DNA of 61,214 nt, from the NCBI GenBank assembly GCA_900319275.1, contig ONNS01000004.1:1-61214 (forward strand), read 5' to 3'. The translations under genes and the position numbers were made by a program. This document shows positions 1 through 7,390 of this stretch, in pieces; positions within the stretch are counted from its first letter, which is position 1; each line of letters opens with the position of its first letter. This stretch comes from an uncultured Eubacteriales bacterium. GTDB lineage: Bacteria; Bacillota; Clostridia; Oscillospirales; Oscillospiraceae. The notes under the pieces are model-generated. The model searched no databases and had not been told where the DNA came from. It saw only the letters and a program-made list of their open reading frames with translations.

Positions 1-453
1 CCGCGTCCTCTCCATCTTGAAAAGGCCCTTTTTTGATGGGCTTGGTTTTGTGCGCCCTTTTTTCGGTATGGTGCTCAGATTACAATGTTTCAACCTTCTT
101 CCTCCATTCTCATATCCGGCGAGTATGGATGACCGCACTGTCACACGGCCCATGAGAGACCGTACCGCACAAAGCTGCGCCTGTCGGAGGGCGCGCCCTT
201 TGTGGGGCCGACCGGACAGTCCGGCAGCGGTGCCGCCGTCGGCGGCGTATGCTTCTCGCCTATGGAATCATTTCCGGTTTATTCCCCGGCTCTCCGGCAC
301 AGCAAAAAGCCGGACAGATAGGGACCAACACCGTAATAATACAACTTCTCAGCGCTTTCGTCAAGTATCTGCCCGCCAAAATAGCCCGAGATTCCGGGAA
401 ATATAGCCCCGAATTCCCCACTTTTCTGCCATTTACGGCGAAAACAGGCCGAG
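1..453. other. Window edge with no recognisable gene
   Basis: I see no convincing gene here. A short open frame covers most of it but the composition looks mixed and no motif is recognisable. There are small GC-rich dyads, for example CCGCCGTCGGCGG near 233-245 and an AAGGCCC/GGGCTT pair near 20-46 that could be the 3' terminator of a gene lying left of the window. The stretch lies downstream of the leftward glycosyltransferase gene. It may hold gene debris; I cannot tell. Confidence 0.4.
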
Positions 454-1410
454 TTATCGGTCCTCCCAGGTGCGCTCGGAGATAATGTAGCGCGGGCGCT
501 GCTTGACCTCAAGATAGATTTTCCCCACATATTCGCCCAGGATCCCCAGCGAGATCAGCTGTACGCCGCTGATGAAGCACACGATGCTTGTGGTGCTGGC
601 CCAGCCCGCCACGGAATGACCGCGAAGGGCGGTGACGACCGCCCAGATCACGCCGAGAAAGCTCAGCAGCGCGACGGCGACGCCGAGGGATGTGATCAGC
701 CGCAGGGGCTTGACCGAAAGGCTCGTGATGCCGTTGATCGCCAGCGCGAGCATTTTGCTCAGCGGGTAGTGGCTCTCACCGGCCAGGCGCTCGCTGCGCG
801 TATAATAGACCGAGCTGCTCTTGAAGCCGACCAGCGGCACAAGGCCGCGCAGAAACAGGTTGACCTCGCGGAAGTTGGCGAGCTCCCGGAGCACGCGCGC
901 ACTGATCAGGCGGTAGTCGGCGTGGTTATAGATGACCTCGGCCCCCATGGCCGAGAGAAACTTATAGAAGCCCTGGGCGGTAGTCCGCTTGAAGAAGCTG
1001 TCGCTGTCACGGTTGTCGCGCACACCGTAGACGACCTCACTGCCGGAGAGATACTCGTCCACCATGGCATCCATGGCGTTGATGTCGTCCTGTCCGTCAC
1101 AGTCGATCGAGATCGTGATATCGCAGCGGTCCTTGGCCTCCATCAGCCCGGCCAGAACGGCGTTCTGATGCCCGCGATTGCGGCTCTGGGCAATGCCGAG
1201 ATAGTGCTCGTCCTGCGCGGCCAGATCGCGGATGATCTGCCAGGTGTCGTCCCGGCTGCCGTCGTTGACAAAGAGGATGCGGCTCGTTTCCGCTATTTTG
1301 CCCTGTCCGGCCAACTGCTGCAGCTTGCCGAGAAAGAGCGGCGCTGTGATTGGCAGCACGGCCTGCTCGTTGTAGCAGGGGATCACGATGTACAATACCG
1401 GAGGCGTCAT
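454..1410 (-). CDS. Family 2 glycosyltransferase (DPM1/GtrB-like), membrane-anchored
   Basis: A 318-aa GT-A fold glycosyltransferase of the polyprenyl-phosphate sugar transferase type. The N-terminal half has VIPCYNE (about residue 8), the nucleotide-binding VNDGSRDDT and the metal-binding DCDGQDD motif. The C-terminal third has two hydrophobic membrane segments (about residues 230-290), the usual GtrB/DPM1/ArnC-like plan. The known family role is to move a sugar from a nucleotide-sugar to undecaprenyl phosphate at the inner face of the membrane; the sugar here is unknown. The ATG is preceded by GAGGGAGTGAGAGC, and only 4 bases separate it from the stop of the HAD gene upstream, so the two are probably co-transcribed. 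Confidence 0.9.
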   Translation of the reverse strand: MTPPVLYIVIPCYNEQAVLPITAPLFLGKLQQLAGQGKIAETSRILFVNDGSRDDTWQIIRDLAAQDEHYLGIAQSRNRGHQNAVLAGLMEAKDRCDITISIDCDGQDDINAMDAMVDEYLSGSEVVYGVRDNRDSDSFFKRTTAQGFYKFLSAMGAEVIYNHADYRLISARVLRELANFREVNLFLRGLVPLVGFKSSSVYYTRSERLAGESHYPLSKMLALAINGITSLSVKPLRLITSLGVAVALLSFLGVIWAVVTALRGHSVAGWASTTSIVCFISGVQLISLGILGEYVGKIYLEVKQRPRYIISERTWEDR

Positions 1411-1414
1411 GCTC

Positions 1415-2068
1415 TCACTCCCTCAAAAAGCTGTCCAGTTCCTCAACAGTTTTGAAATACCGGTCGCAGTTTGCGCGCATGAAGCGCTCGATCGGCGCGA
1501 CGTCGTTGGCCCAGCCGACCGCGGCAAAGTCTACGCCGCATGCCTTTGCCATGTCATAGCCCGGCTTCGCGTCGTCGATCATCAGAATGTCCTCGGCGCG
1601 CAGGTCAAGCTGCTCCATAATGGAGCGCAGCGGGAAGGGGCTGGGCTTGCGTCTGTCCTCGGGCTGCTCCCAGCCGAATACCAGCTCCGGCGCAGGCAGG
1701 CCGTTCGCGGCATAGTCCCGGCGGATGTTGAAGTCGTACGAGTGGCTGACCACACAGATGTGGCCTCCCTCGGCGCGCTGGCGCTCCATGATCTCACGGA
1801 TGCCGGGATAGGCCTCGGGGATCCGCGACTCGACGTAGCGGCGCCAGTATTCGACCTCGATATCGAGATCCGCGTCCGTCATGCCGTAGTCTTCGCGGCA
1901 CATGGCGAGGAAGCCGGGGGTGAAGTTTTTCAGAAAGTAGTCCTCCAGCGTACAGGTCCGGCCGGGGTAGAACTCCTGCAGAAAATCCACAAAGCAGGGG
2001 TGGTGGATCGTGGCGGTGCTGTTGACGACGGTGTCGTCGTGGTCAAAGACAAGGCATTTATATCTCAT
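1415..2068 (-). CDS. HAD-family hydrolase (phosphoglycolate phosphatase-like)
   Basis: A 217-aa haloacid dehalogenase-superfamily phosphatase. The N-terminal DHDDT motif (FDHDDTVVNS) holds the nucleophile Asp, a helical cap follows (about residues 20-90), then VVSHS (motif II), a Lys in RRKPSPFP (motif III) and MIDDAKPG (motif IV). I chose the ATG at 2068 because it begins exactly at the conserved strand; the open frame extends further upstream but that part lies inside a repeat element (2085-2249). The gene runs into the glycosyltransferase with a 4-base gap. Substrate unknown. Confidence 0.88.
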   Translation of the reverse strand: MRYKCLVFDHDDTVVNSTATIHHPCFVDFLQEFYPGRTCTLEDYFLKNFTPGFLAMCREDYGMTDADLDIEVEYWRRYVESRIPEAYPGIREIMERQRAEGGHICVVSHSYDFNIRRDYAANGLPAPELVFGWEQPEDRRKPSPFPLRSIMEQLDLRAEDILMIDDAKPGYDMAKACGVDFAAVGWANDVAPIERFMRANCDRYFKTVEELDSFLRE

Positions 2069-2084
2069 AGCGTCTGTCCGATCT

Positions 2085-2249
2085 AAGGAAACGCTGAATA
2101 AATCGCCGCGCACGTCTTGACGGCATCTTTTCCGTCTGATTTTGTCTCGAAATCTTGAAATACACAAAGTATTCCTGCGATTTCTCACCTTCATCAGGCG
2201 AAAAATCTGCTCGCCAATCCGCACACTTCGATTTAATCAGCGCTTCCCT
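2085..2249. mobile_element. MITE-like element, 165 bp, imperfect 21-bp terminal inverted repeats
   Basis: The left end (2085-2105, AAGGAAACGCTGAATAAATC...) and right end (2229-2249) are inverted copies matching at about 18 of 21 positions. The interior has no gene. A core at about 2150-2183 (ATACACAAAGTATTCCTGCG) recurs in opposite orientation inside the 163-bp element at 20998-21160, so both belong to one family. It sits directly upstream of the HAD gene start, so it may carry or displace that promoter. Confidence 0.75.
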
Positions 2250-2292
2250 AAAAAACTACGGGGCACGGAATACGCGCCCCGCGCTTGATGGA

Positions 2293-3249
2293 TTAGTAAA
2301 AGGTTGCGACCTCGGGATTCGGCGCCTTGCCGGGCGTGGCCTCGATAAAGGTCAGAACAGGCCCTTTTTTGCCATAGGCGCGGCTGAACTTGAAATTCAC
2401 CTTCGCTGTCAGCGTCATCCAGGTCTCGTCCTGCACGGCGTCCGCCTGATCCCACTGGCACACCAGTCCGGCAAACTGGATGTCCTGCACGCAGCAGGTC
2501 ATCACATGGCGGCCGACGATGAAGCTCTTCGGCGGCAGGCGCTTGCGCACCAGGGCCTTGCCCTTGAAGCGCACGGTCTTGTTCTCGTAGTTCTGCGGCT
2601 GCTCGGACAGGTCGCGGTACCACACGGCATAGTCCTCGTCGCCGATCTCGATGACCGGGGCGCTGAGATCAAAGGGCAGGGGATCGACGATGTCGTCATA
2701 GCTCACCGTGCCGTCCATCGCCTCATAGGCGATATCGCTGCGGCGGGAGGCGCCGCGGACGATCTTGTGCAGCTCCATCTTGTCGATCTTGTCGCTGCAG
2801 CGGTTGAACACCACCAGCTCACAGCTTTTGAGTTTATCATAGACGAGCTGTCGCATGTTGGCGTTATAGCTGACAAAGGTGTTGGCGTCGGCAAACATGA
2901 ACTCCTGATAGACCATCCAGTTCTCCGGCATGGCCTGGTAGAGCGCGTCGAGCAGCCACATCCCGTTGTACTCGACAACAACGCGCTCGGCGTCGCACTC
3001 TGCCAGCCACTTGTCAAGGTTTTCGGCGGTCAGCGCGGACTGCTCCTCGACCACGCGGATATAGACGCGCTTGTCGGCAAACTGCTCGGGAGCGTACTCC
3101 TCCTCGCCCTCCTCACAGACGAGCAGCAGCGTGCGCTCGCCGTTGCAGAAGCGCTTGTCCTCCAGCGTCTCCTGGATGAATCTGGTCTTGCCCGCTTCCA
3201 GAAAGCCCGTAAAGAGGTAGACCGGAATATCTTTCTTTTCCTTGCTCAA
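2293..3249 (-). CDS. CobW-type P-loop GTPase fused to a YcgQ/DUF1980-like C-terminal domain
   Basis: A 318-aa protein. The N-terminal part (residues 1-190) resembles the CobW/COG0523 GTPase fold, with an unusual P-loop TGFLEAGKT. The C-terminal part (about 205-318) resembles the YcgQ/TIGR03943 domain: it has FIVGRHVMTCCVQD followed by a GLVCQW strand, as in that family's 'R..TCC..D' signature. I see no transmembrane segments. The start is TTG at 3249, overlapping the TGA of the upstream cobW gene (TTGA) with AAGGAG about 10 bases upstream, so the two genes are translationally coupled. CobW proteins and the YcgQ/YcgR pair both occur in metal contexts; a role in zinc handling is inferred from family and operon. 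Confidence 0.8.
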   Translation of the reverse strand: MSKEKKDIPVYLFTGFLEAGKTRFIQETLEDKRFCNGERTLLLVCEEGEEEYAPEQFADKRVYIRVVEEQSALTAENLDKWLAECDAERVVVEYNGMWLLDALYQAMPENWMVYQEFMFADANTFVSYNANMRQLVYDKLKSCELVVFNRCSDKIDKMELHKIVRGASRRSDIAYEAMDGTVSYDDIVDPLPFDLSAPVIEIGDEDYAVWYRDLSEQPQNYENKTVRFKGKALVRKRLPPKSFIVGRHVMTCCVQDIQFAGLVCQWDQADAVQDETWMTLTAKVNFKFSRAYGKKGPVLTFIEATPGKAPNPEVATFY

Positions 3250-4474
3250 ACCTGAAACAGCTCCTTCAGCGCGTCCTCGCGGATCTTCGAGCCGATCACG
3301 CAGAAGCGGCCCGTGACAGCGGCGCCGCCGCGGCGCACTTCGATCTCGCCGGGGACATAGTCAAAGTACAGCCAATCGCCCTCACCGGAGTCGACCAGGC
3401 CCTTCGCACGCAGGATCACGCCAAAGCGCGCCTCGTCCTGCAGCGCCGCGAGCATCTCGCGCAGCGCCTGCTCGCTGAACTTCTTCGGGGTCTCCATGCC
3501 CCAGCTCGTGAAGATCTCGTCGGCATGGTGATGGTGATGATGGTGGTGATGCCCGTGCCCCTCGTCATCGTCATCGTCGTGATGGTGGTGGCACTCGCAC
3601 TCGGGATCGTCGCACTCGTCCTCGTCGTGGTCGTGGTGATGGTGGTGATGCTCATGCTCGTCGTCATCGTCATCATCGTGGTGATGGTGGTGGCACTCGC
3701 ATTCGGGATCGTCGCACTCGTCCCCGTCGTGGTCGTGGTGATGATGGTGGTGATGCCCGTGCCCGTCCTCGTCATCGTCGTCGTGATGGTGGTGGCACTC
3801 GCATTCGGGATCGTCACACTCGTCCTCGTCGTGGTCGTGGTGGTGATGATGGTGCTCGTGTTCGAGCTCCTCCTTCATCTTCTCAAGGGCGTTGCGGTCC
3901 ATGACCTCGCGGATCTGCGCGCCGCTGAGCTGCTCCCAGGGCGTCGTGATCAGGCTGGCCGTCGCGTTGAGGCCACGCAGCAGCTCGACCGCGTTGAGCG
4001 TTTTCGCGTCGTTGGTCGAATCGGTGCGGCTGAGGACAATGATGTCCGCCGTGGAGACCTGGTCGTTGAAGAACTCGCCGAAGTTGCGCGCGTACATCTT
4101 GGCCTTGTTGGCATCCACGACCGTGACCTTGGCGCCGATCACCGCGCATCCACGCGCTCGACGGCCTTCGCCACGTCCGAGAGCTTGCCGACGCCCGAGG
4201 GCTCGATCAGGATGCGGTCAGGGGCGTAGTCGTCCATGACCTTTTTCAGCGCTTTGGTGAAGTCGCCCACCAGCGTGCAGCAGATGCAGCCGGAGTTCAT
4301 CTCGGTGATCTGCACCCCGGCGTCCTGCAGAAAGGCGCCGTCCACGGCGATCTCGCCGAACTCGTTTTCGATCAGCACCAGCTTTTCACCGTGATAGCCC
4401 TCACGGATCAGCTTGCGGATCAGCGTCGTCTTGCCCGCGCCGAGAAAGCCGGAAAATATATCAATTCTTGTCAA
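3246..4474 (-). pseudogene. CobW/ZNG1-type zinc-metallochaperone GTPase, frameshifted, with His-rich metal-binding repeats
   Basis: The gene is in two frames. 4474 to about 4150 encodes SGFLGAGKTTLIRKL (P-loop), ENEFGE, SGCICCTL (the CxCC metal motif) and LIEPSGVGKLSD. 4142 to 3246 continues with GAKVTVVDA, the NKxD-like LSRTD and the C-terminal CobW_C domain. The frames join at GATGCGCGGTGATC; one added G would read D-A-A-V-I-G and restore about 410 aa. The linker holds His/Asp runs and three copies of DECDDPECEC. The start is TTG at 4474 behind GGAGGTAATTTCC. COG0523 proteins with SGCICCT hand zinc to client enzymes. It may be truly broken or a sequence error; because the rest is intact I lean to a recent mutation or an error. 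Confidence 0.85.
3520..3870 (-). repeat. Coding tandem repeat: His/Asp/Cys-rich metal-binding linker
   Basis: Inside the frameshifted cobW gene, roughly 35-40-codon units recur. Each is a run of 5-9 His with Asp/Glu, then DECDDPECEC, then HHHH and a poly-Asp stretch. Three full DECDDPECEC blocks are seen, and a fourth His run ends the array. The DNA units are similar enough to expand or contract by slippage. The residues (His, Cys, Asp) suit zinc or nickel storage or buffering. Confidence 0.9.
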
Positions 4475-4508
4475 GGAAATTACCTCCATTTCATTTTTCC
4501 AACGGCAC

Positions 4509-4537
4509 ACTATACCATATATTTATGAACAAAACAA
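4509..4537 (-). promoter_or_regulatory. Sigma-70-type promoter of the cobW operon
   Basis: On the minus strand TTGTTT (4537-4532), a 17-base spacer and TATAGT (4514-4509) form a good vegetative promoter, about 35 bases upstream of the TTG start of cobW. A 23-bp palindrome (4552-4574) lies just upstream of the -35 box. Confidence 0.65.
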
Positions 4538-4551
4538 GTATCCGGCAAAAG

Positions 4552-4574
4552 AATTTGAGAATGAAAATCAAATT
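4552..4574. promoter_or_regulatory. Putative Zur/Fur-family operator upstream of cobW
   Basis: A 23-bp palindrome beginning AATTTGAGAA and ending TCAAATT. Its centre reads as a Fur-type 7-1-7 box (TGAGAAT-G-AAAATCA, 12 of 15 matches to TGATAATNATTATCA). Its outer arms AATTTGA.../...TCAAATT are identical to those of the palindrome at 15458-15480 in the zur promoter. It lies 14 bases upstream of the cobW -35 box. Binding by the Zur at 15517-15951 is inference. Confidence 0.6.
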
Positions 4575-4607
4575 CGACGGAAGACAGAGGGGAAGACAAA
4601 GGAATGG

Positions 4608-4636
4608 TTGACTTGTAACGCAATCAGCGTTACAAT
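4608..4636 (+). promoter_or_regulatory. Toxin-antitoxin promoter with embedded operator
   Basis: TTGACT (4608-4613), a 17-base spacer and TACAAT (4631-4636). The spacer holds a perfect inverted repeat TGTAACGC-N5-GCGTTACA (4614-4634) that runs into the -10 box. This is the classic layout for autorepression by the antitoxin or the toxin-antitoxin complex. Confidence 0.8.
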
Positions 4637-4659
4637 AACGGCAAAGGAGTGTGATCGTC

Positions 4660-4968
4660 ATGGAAAAGACCGCGACATTGAACCTTCGTGTGAATCCGAT
4701 TGCGAAGCAGAGGGCAGAGAGCGTCCTCAAACAGCTTGGCATTCCGATGTCCACCGCGATGGATATGTACCTCAATCAGATTGCTCTTGTGGGTGGAATT
4801 CCTTTCCCTGTTACGCTTCCTAAGGCTCCGCACGCTGTTGATGCGGATCGGATGACGGATGAAGAACTGGCTGCAAAGCTCGATCGTGGGATTGAGGACG
4901 CCAACGCAGGACGGACGCGCCACGCGGAAGAGGCTTTCCGCGAACACAGGAACAGACGCGCAGAATGA
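4660..4968 (+). CDS. RelB/DinJ-family antitoxin
   Basis: A 102-aa protein with an N-terminal ribbon-helix-helix (TLNLRVNPIAKQRAESVLKQLG, then STAMDMYLNQIALVGGIPF), the RelB/DinJ signature, and a charged C-terminal tail that would wrap the toxin. The ATG at 4660 has AAAGGAGT about 9 bases upstream; a GTG at 4651 is too close to that site. The last four bases overlap the toxin start (ATGA). It should bind DNA at the dyad in its own promoter and neutralise the partner encoded next. Confidence 0.88.
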   Translation: MEKTATLNLRVNPIAKQRAESVLKQLGIPMSTAMDMYLNQIALVGGIPFPVTLPKAPHAVDADRMTDEELAAKLDRGIEDANAGRTRHAEEAFREHRNRRAE

Positions 4969-5282
4969 AATATACAGTAGACATCACGGAGGCCGCGCTG
5001 CAGGATATGGACGAGATTTACGACTATATCTACTACACGTTCAAGGCTCCGGACACAGCTGCGGCGCAGTATGACCGCATTGCGGATGAAATCCTCTCGC
5101 TGGAAGAAATGCCGCTTCGTTTTGGCATCCCACAATTTGAGCCATGCATTTCAACACAGCTCCATCGGATGCCTGTGGATCATTTCTCCGTTTTCTATCT
5201 CGTGCGCGGCGAAACCGTCATTGTGACGGATGTTCTTTACAGTGCCTCAGATCTGGAGACGCGCCTTGGCGCACGGCACTGA
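4965..5282 (+). CDS. RelE/ParE-superfamily toxin
   Basis: A 105-aa protein of the RelE/ParE fold: an N-terminal strand MKYTVDITEAALQDMDEI, a helical hairpin with DYIYYTF and PDTAAAQYDRI, and a C-terminal sheet with HRMPVDHFSVFYLVRGETVIVTDVLYSASD. The pattern looks closer to ParE/YafQ-like plasmid stabilisation toxins, so the target (ribosome-bound mRNA or gyrase) cannot be stated. It overlaps the antitoxin gene by ATGA, so the two are translated together. Confidence 0.87.
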   Translation: MKYTVDITEAALQDMDEIYDYIYYTFKAPDTAAAQYDRIADEILSLEEMPLRFGIPQFEPCISTQLHRMPVDHFSVFYLVRGETVIVTDVLYSASDLETRLGARH

Positions 5283-5311
5283 TTGAAGAGGCGTCCCCCT
5301 GCCTTTCACGG

Positions 5312-5340
5312 TTGCCATTTTCCGCCCGGAGGCGTATGAT
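5312..5340 (+). promoter_or_regulatory. Promoter of the MFS transporter gene
   Basis: TTGCCA (5312-5317), a 17-base spacer and TATGAT (5335-5340), ending 45 bases upstream of the start codon. Confidence 0.6.
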
Positions 5341-5385
5341 ATCCTCAGGATGTTCCTATCTTTTGTCTGAAAGGGGATCCCTGTG

Positions 5386-6789
5386 ATGAAAACCGAAGCC
5401 CAGATCCGTCAGCGCGAGCAGAGGGAGCTGCAGCGTCTCGACCGCGAGGCCCAAAAGCCCAAAACCGGGCGCTATCTGCTGTTTGTGATGATCATCCTCA
5501 CGGTCATCTATGTGGAGGACGAGATCACCTCCAACATGAACGCGGCCATGCAGCCCTATGTGCTGTTCGACCTGTTCGGCATCTCCTCCCGCAGTGTCAG
5601 CTCGCCGGCCTATACCGCCGCCATCAACACCGTGGCCCCCTGGCAGGTGGCCTCCAACCTGTTTCTGATCATCTCCCCGTTCTACAAGGCCCTGTCGGAC
5701 AAGTACGGCCGCCGGGTGTTTCTGATGATCAACACCGTGGGCATGGGCGTGGGCATGCTGATCGTCATGACCAGCCAAAGCGTGATGCAGTACATTCTGG
5801 GCATGCTCTTTATGCTCTTCTTCACCCCCAACGACATGCAGGTGCTCTATATCATGGAGACCGCCCCCAAGGAGAAGCGGGCCACTTACAGCTTTGTCGC
5901 CAAGGGCATCGCCCTGATCAGCGTGTCCCTCATCGGCGTGCTGTCCAAGACTTTTCTGCGGCAGGACCTGCCCTCCAGCTGGCGGATGGTCTATCTGATC
6001 CCGGTGGCGGTGGCCATCGCCGTGGGCGCCGGATCCTTCTTCCTGGTGCGGGAGACCCCGGTGTTCGTGGAGCAGCGCCGTGCCTTTCTCTCGCTGACGC
6101 CAGAGCAGCGCCGCGCCCGAGCCGCCGAGGATTTAAAAAGCGGCGCCGCCGACGAGGGCGGCGTGTGGAAGGCGCTGAAGTTCATCTTCAGGACACCCCA
6201 GCTGCGCTGGATCCTGATCGCGGGCTTTCTGTTCTTTGCCACCACCTTCTACACCTCTTACTATGCCACAGTGCTGGAGGGGGCCATGTCCACGGACATG
6301 GTGGCCAGCGCCCTGATCATCTATCCCATCTTCAACGGCGTCGTCACGATTGCCAGCGGCTTTTTCTCCGACCGGCTGGGGCGGAAAAAGGTCTGTGTGC
6401 TGCTGGGCAGCCTGGCGCTGGTGGGGCTGGCGCTGTTTGTGGCGGCCTGCCGGCTGGGCTGGGGCCCGGTGGCGGCGGGCGTCGCCTACGGCTGCTCCAT
6501 CGGCGGGCTGTGGTCCATGTCCGATACCATCATCCTCACCATGCCGGCCGAGTCCTCCCCGTCCGGGATGCGCTCCTCGGTCATGGGCACCATCTCCGTG
6601 ATGATCGGCGCGGGCATGTTCATCGGCCAGATCCTCTTTATCGTGCTGCAAAACTTCCTGTCCATGGATCTGCTGTTCCTGTTCATCTGCGTACCCTTCA
6701 TGGCCCTGTCGCTGCTGGTGCTGCTGACCAAGGTCAGGGAGACAAAGGACGTGGATCTCGACAGCATCACCGCGGACACCTATCGCTGA
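5386..6789 (+). CDS. Major facilitator superfamily transporter
   Basis: A 467-aa, 12-segment membrane protein. The loop after TM2 has SDKYGRRVF and the loop after TM8 has SDRLGRKKVC, the two copies of the MFS motif A. The N-terminus is a charged cytoplasmic helix (EAQIRQREQRELQRLDREAQK). The substrate cannot be read from sequence; the form resembles sugar or organic-acid porters. The ATG at 5386 follows AAGGGGATCCCTGTG; a GTG one codon earlier is possible. It has its own promoter and a terminator, so it is monocistronic. Confidence 0.85.
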   Translation: MKTEAQIRQREQRELQRLDREAQKPKTGRYLLFVMIILTVIYVEDEITSNMNAAMQPYVLFDLFGISSRSVSSPAYTAAINTVAPWQVASNLFLIISPFYKALSDKYGRRVFLMINTVGMGVGMLIVMTSQSVMQYILGMLFMLFFTPNDMQVLYIMETAPKEKRATYSFVAKGIALISVSLIGVLSKTFLRQDLPSSWRMVYLIPVAVAIAVGAGSFFLVRETPVFVEQRRAFLSLTPEQRRARAAEDLKSGAADEGGVWKALKFIFRTPQLRWILIAGFLFFATTFYTSYYATVLEGAMSTDMVASALIIYPIFNGVVTIASGFFSDRLGRKKVCVLLGSLALVGLALFVAACRLGWGPVAAGVAYGCSIGGLWSMSDTIILTMPAESSPSGMRSSVMGTISVMIGAGMFIGQILFIVLQNFLSMDLLFLFICVPFMALSLLVLLTKVRETKDVDLDSITADTYR

Positions 6790-6821
6790 GGGTTCTTTCC
6801 TTCTCTACACAACGTAAAACA

Positions 6822-6864
6822 GGGACTGCAGAGTTTCCTCTGCGGCCCCGGCCTTTTTTGTTTT
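6822..6864 (+). terminator. Rho-independent terminator of the MFS gene
   Basis: GGGACTGCAGAG-TTTC-CTCTGCGGCCCC stem followed by CTTTTTTGTTTTT. Confidence 0.8.
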
Positions 6865-6945
6865 TAATGGCAAAGGACGGATCTTCTGTCTTTTGTTATG
6901 AAGACAATAGCTCTGTCCCCCTTTGTCTTTCACTTGACAAAACAC

Positions 6946-7186
6946 GGGCGTGTTGCAAAATGAGGGAAATCGTGTAAAGCCCGGTCACGCCCGTAGGGGA
7001 GGGGCTCGCCCCTCCCGGCAGTACGGTGTTGTTATTTGAAGGCAAAGTACGGCGCAATGGCAGCATTTAGCGGTTACGCCGTACTTTTTTCTGAAATAAA
7101 AGATTCGTGCGCACGGGAGGGGACGAGCCCCTCCCCTACGATCAACCCATCATTTTTGCAGCTAATTCACATTTTGCAACACGCCC
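6946..7186. mobile_element. MITE-like element, perfect 17-bp terminal inverted repeats (TTGCAAAAT family, copy 1)
   Basis: Ends are GGGCGTGTTGCAAAATG (6946-6962) and its exact complement (7170-7186). Inside are two inverted blocks of the form GGGGAGGGGCTCGCCCCTCCC and a central hairpin built on ACGGCG/CGCCGT. No gene. Related copies lie at 10546-10666, 34218-34458 and 39735-40158. The rest of this intergenic stretch (7187-7390) holds the leader of the histidine kinase gene and nothing else I can identify. Confidence 0.85.
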
Positions 7187-7390
7187 GCTGTTGAAACCGT
7201 ACTCCGATTGTTTTTTCTCTGTTGGGGATAGACGGCTATCCCTGTTTTGTGATAGAATACGGACAGTTATGATAACACACGGATTACAGCCAAAGTATAT
7301 ATTTCCGCAGGATGATGGTTTCCGGCTCATGACAGCCCTGACTTTGAAAGCTGCAATTCGTTAAACTGTGAAGAAAAAGGGGGACCTGAC

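Noticed and set aside
3525-4229. Long rightward open frame rich in Val and Met opposite cobW
   Set aside because: It is the complement of His/Asp repeat codons (GTG, ATG, GTC) and has no independent support.
7107-7364. Open frame of 85 codons upstream of the histidine kinase
   Set aside because: It starts inside a MITE-like element, has no ribosome site and no recognisable protein features.
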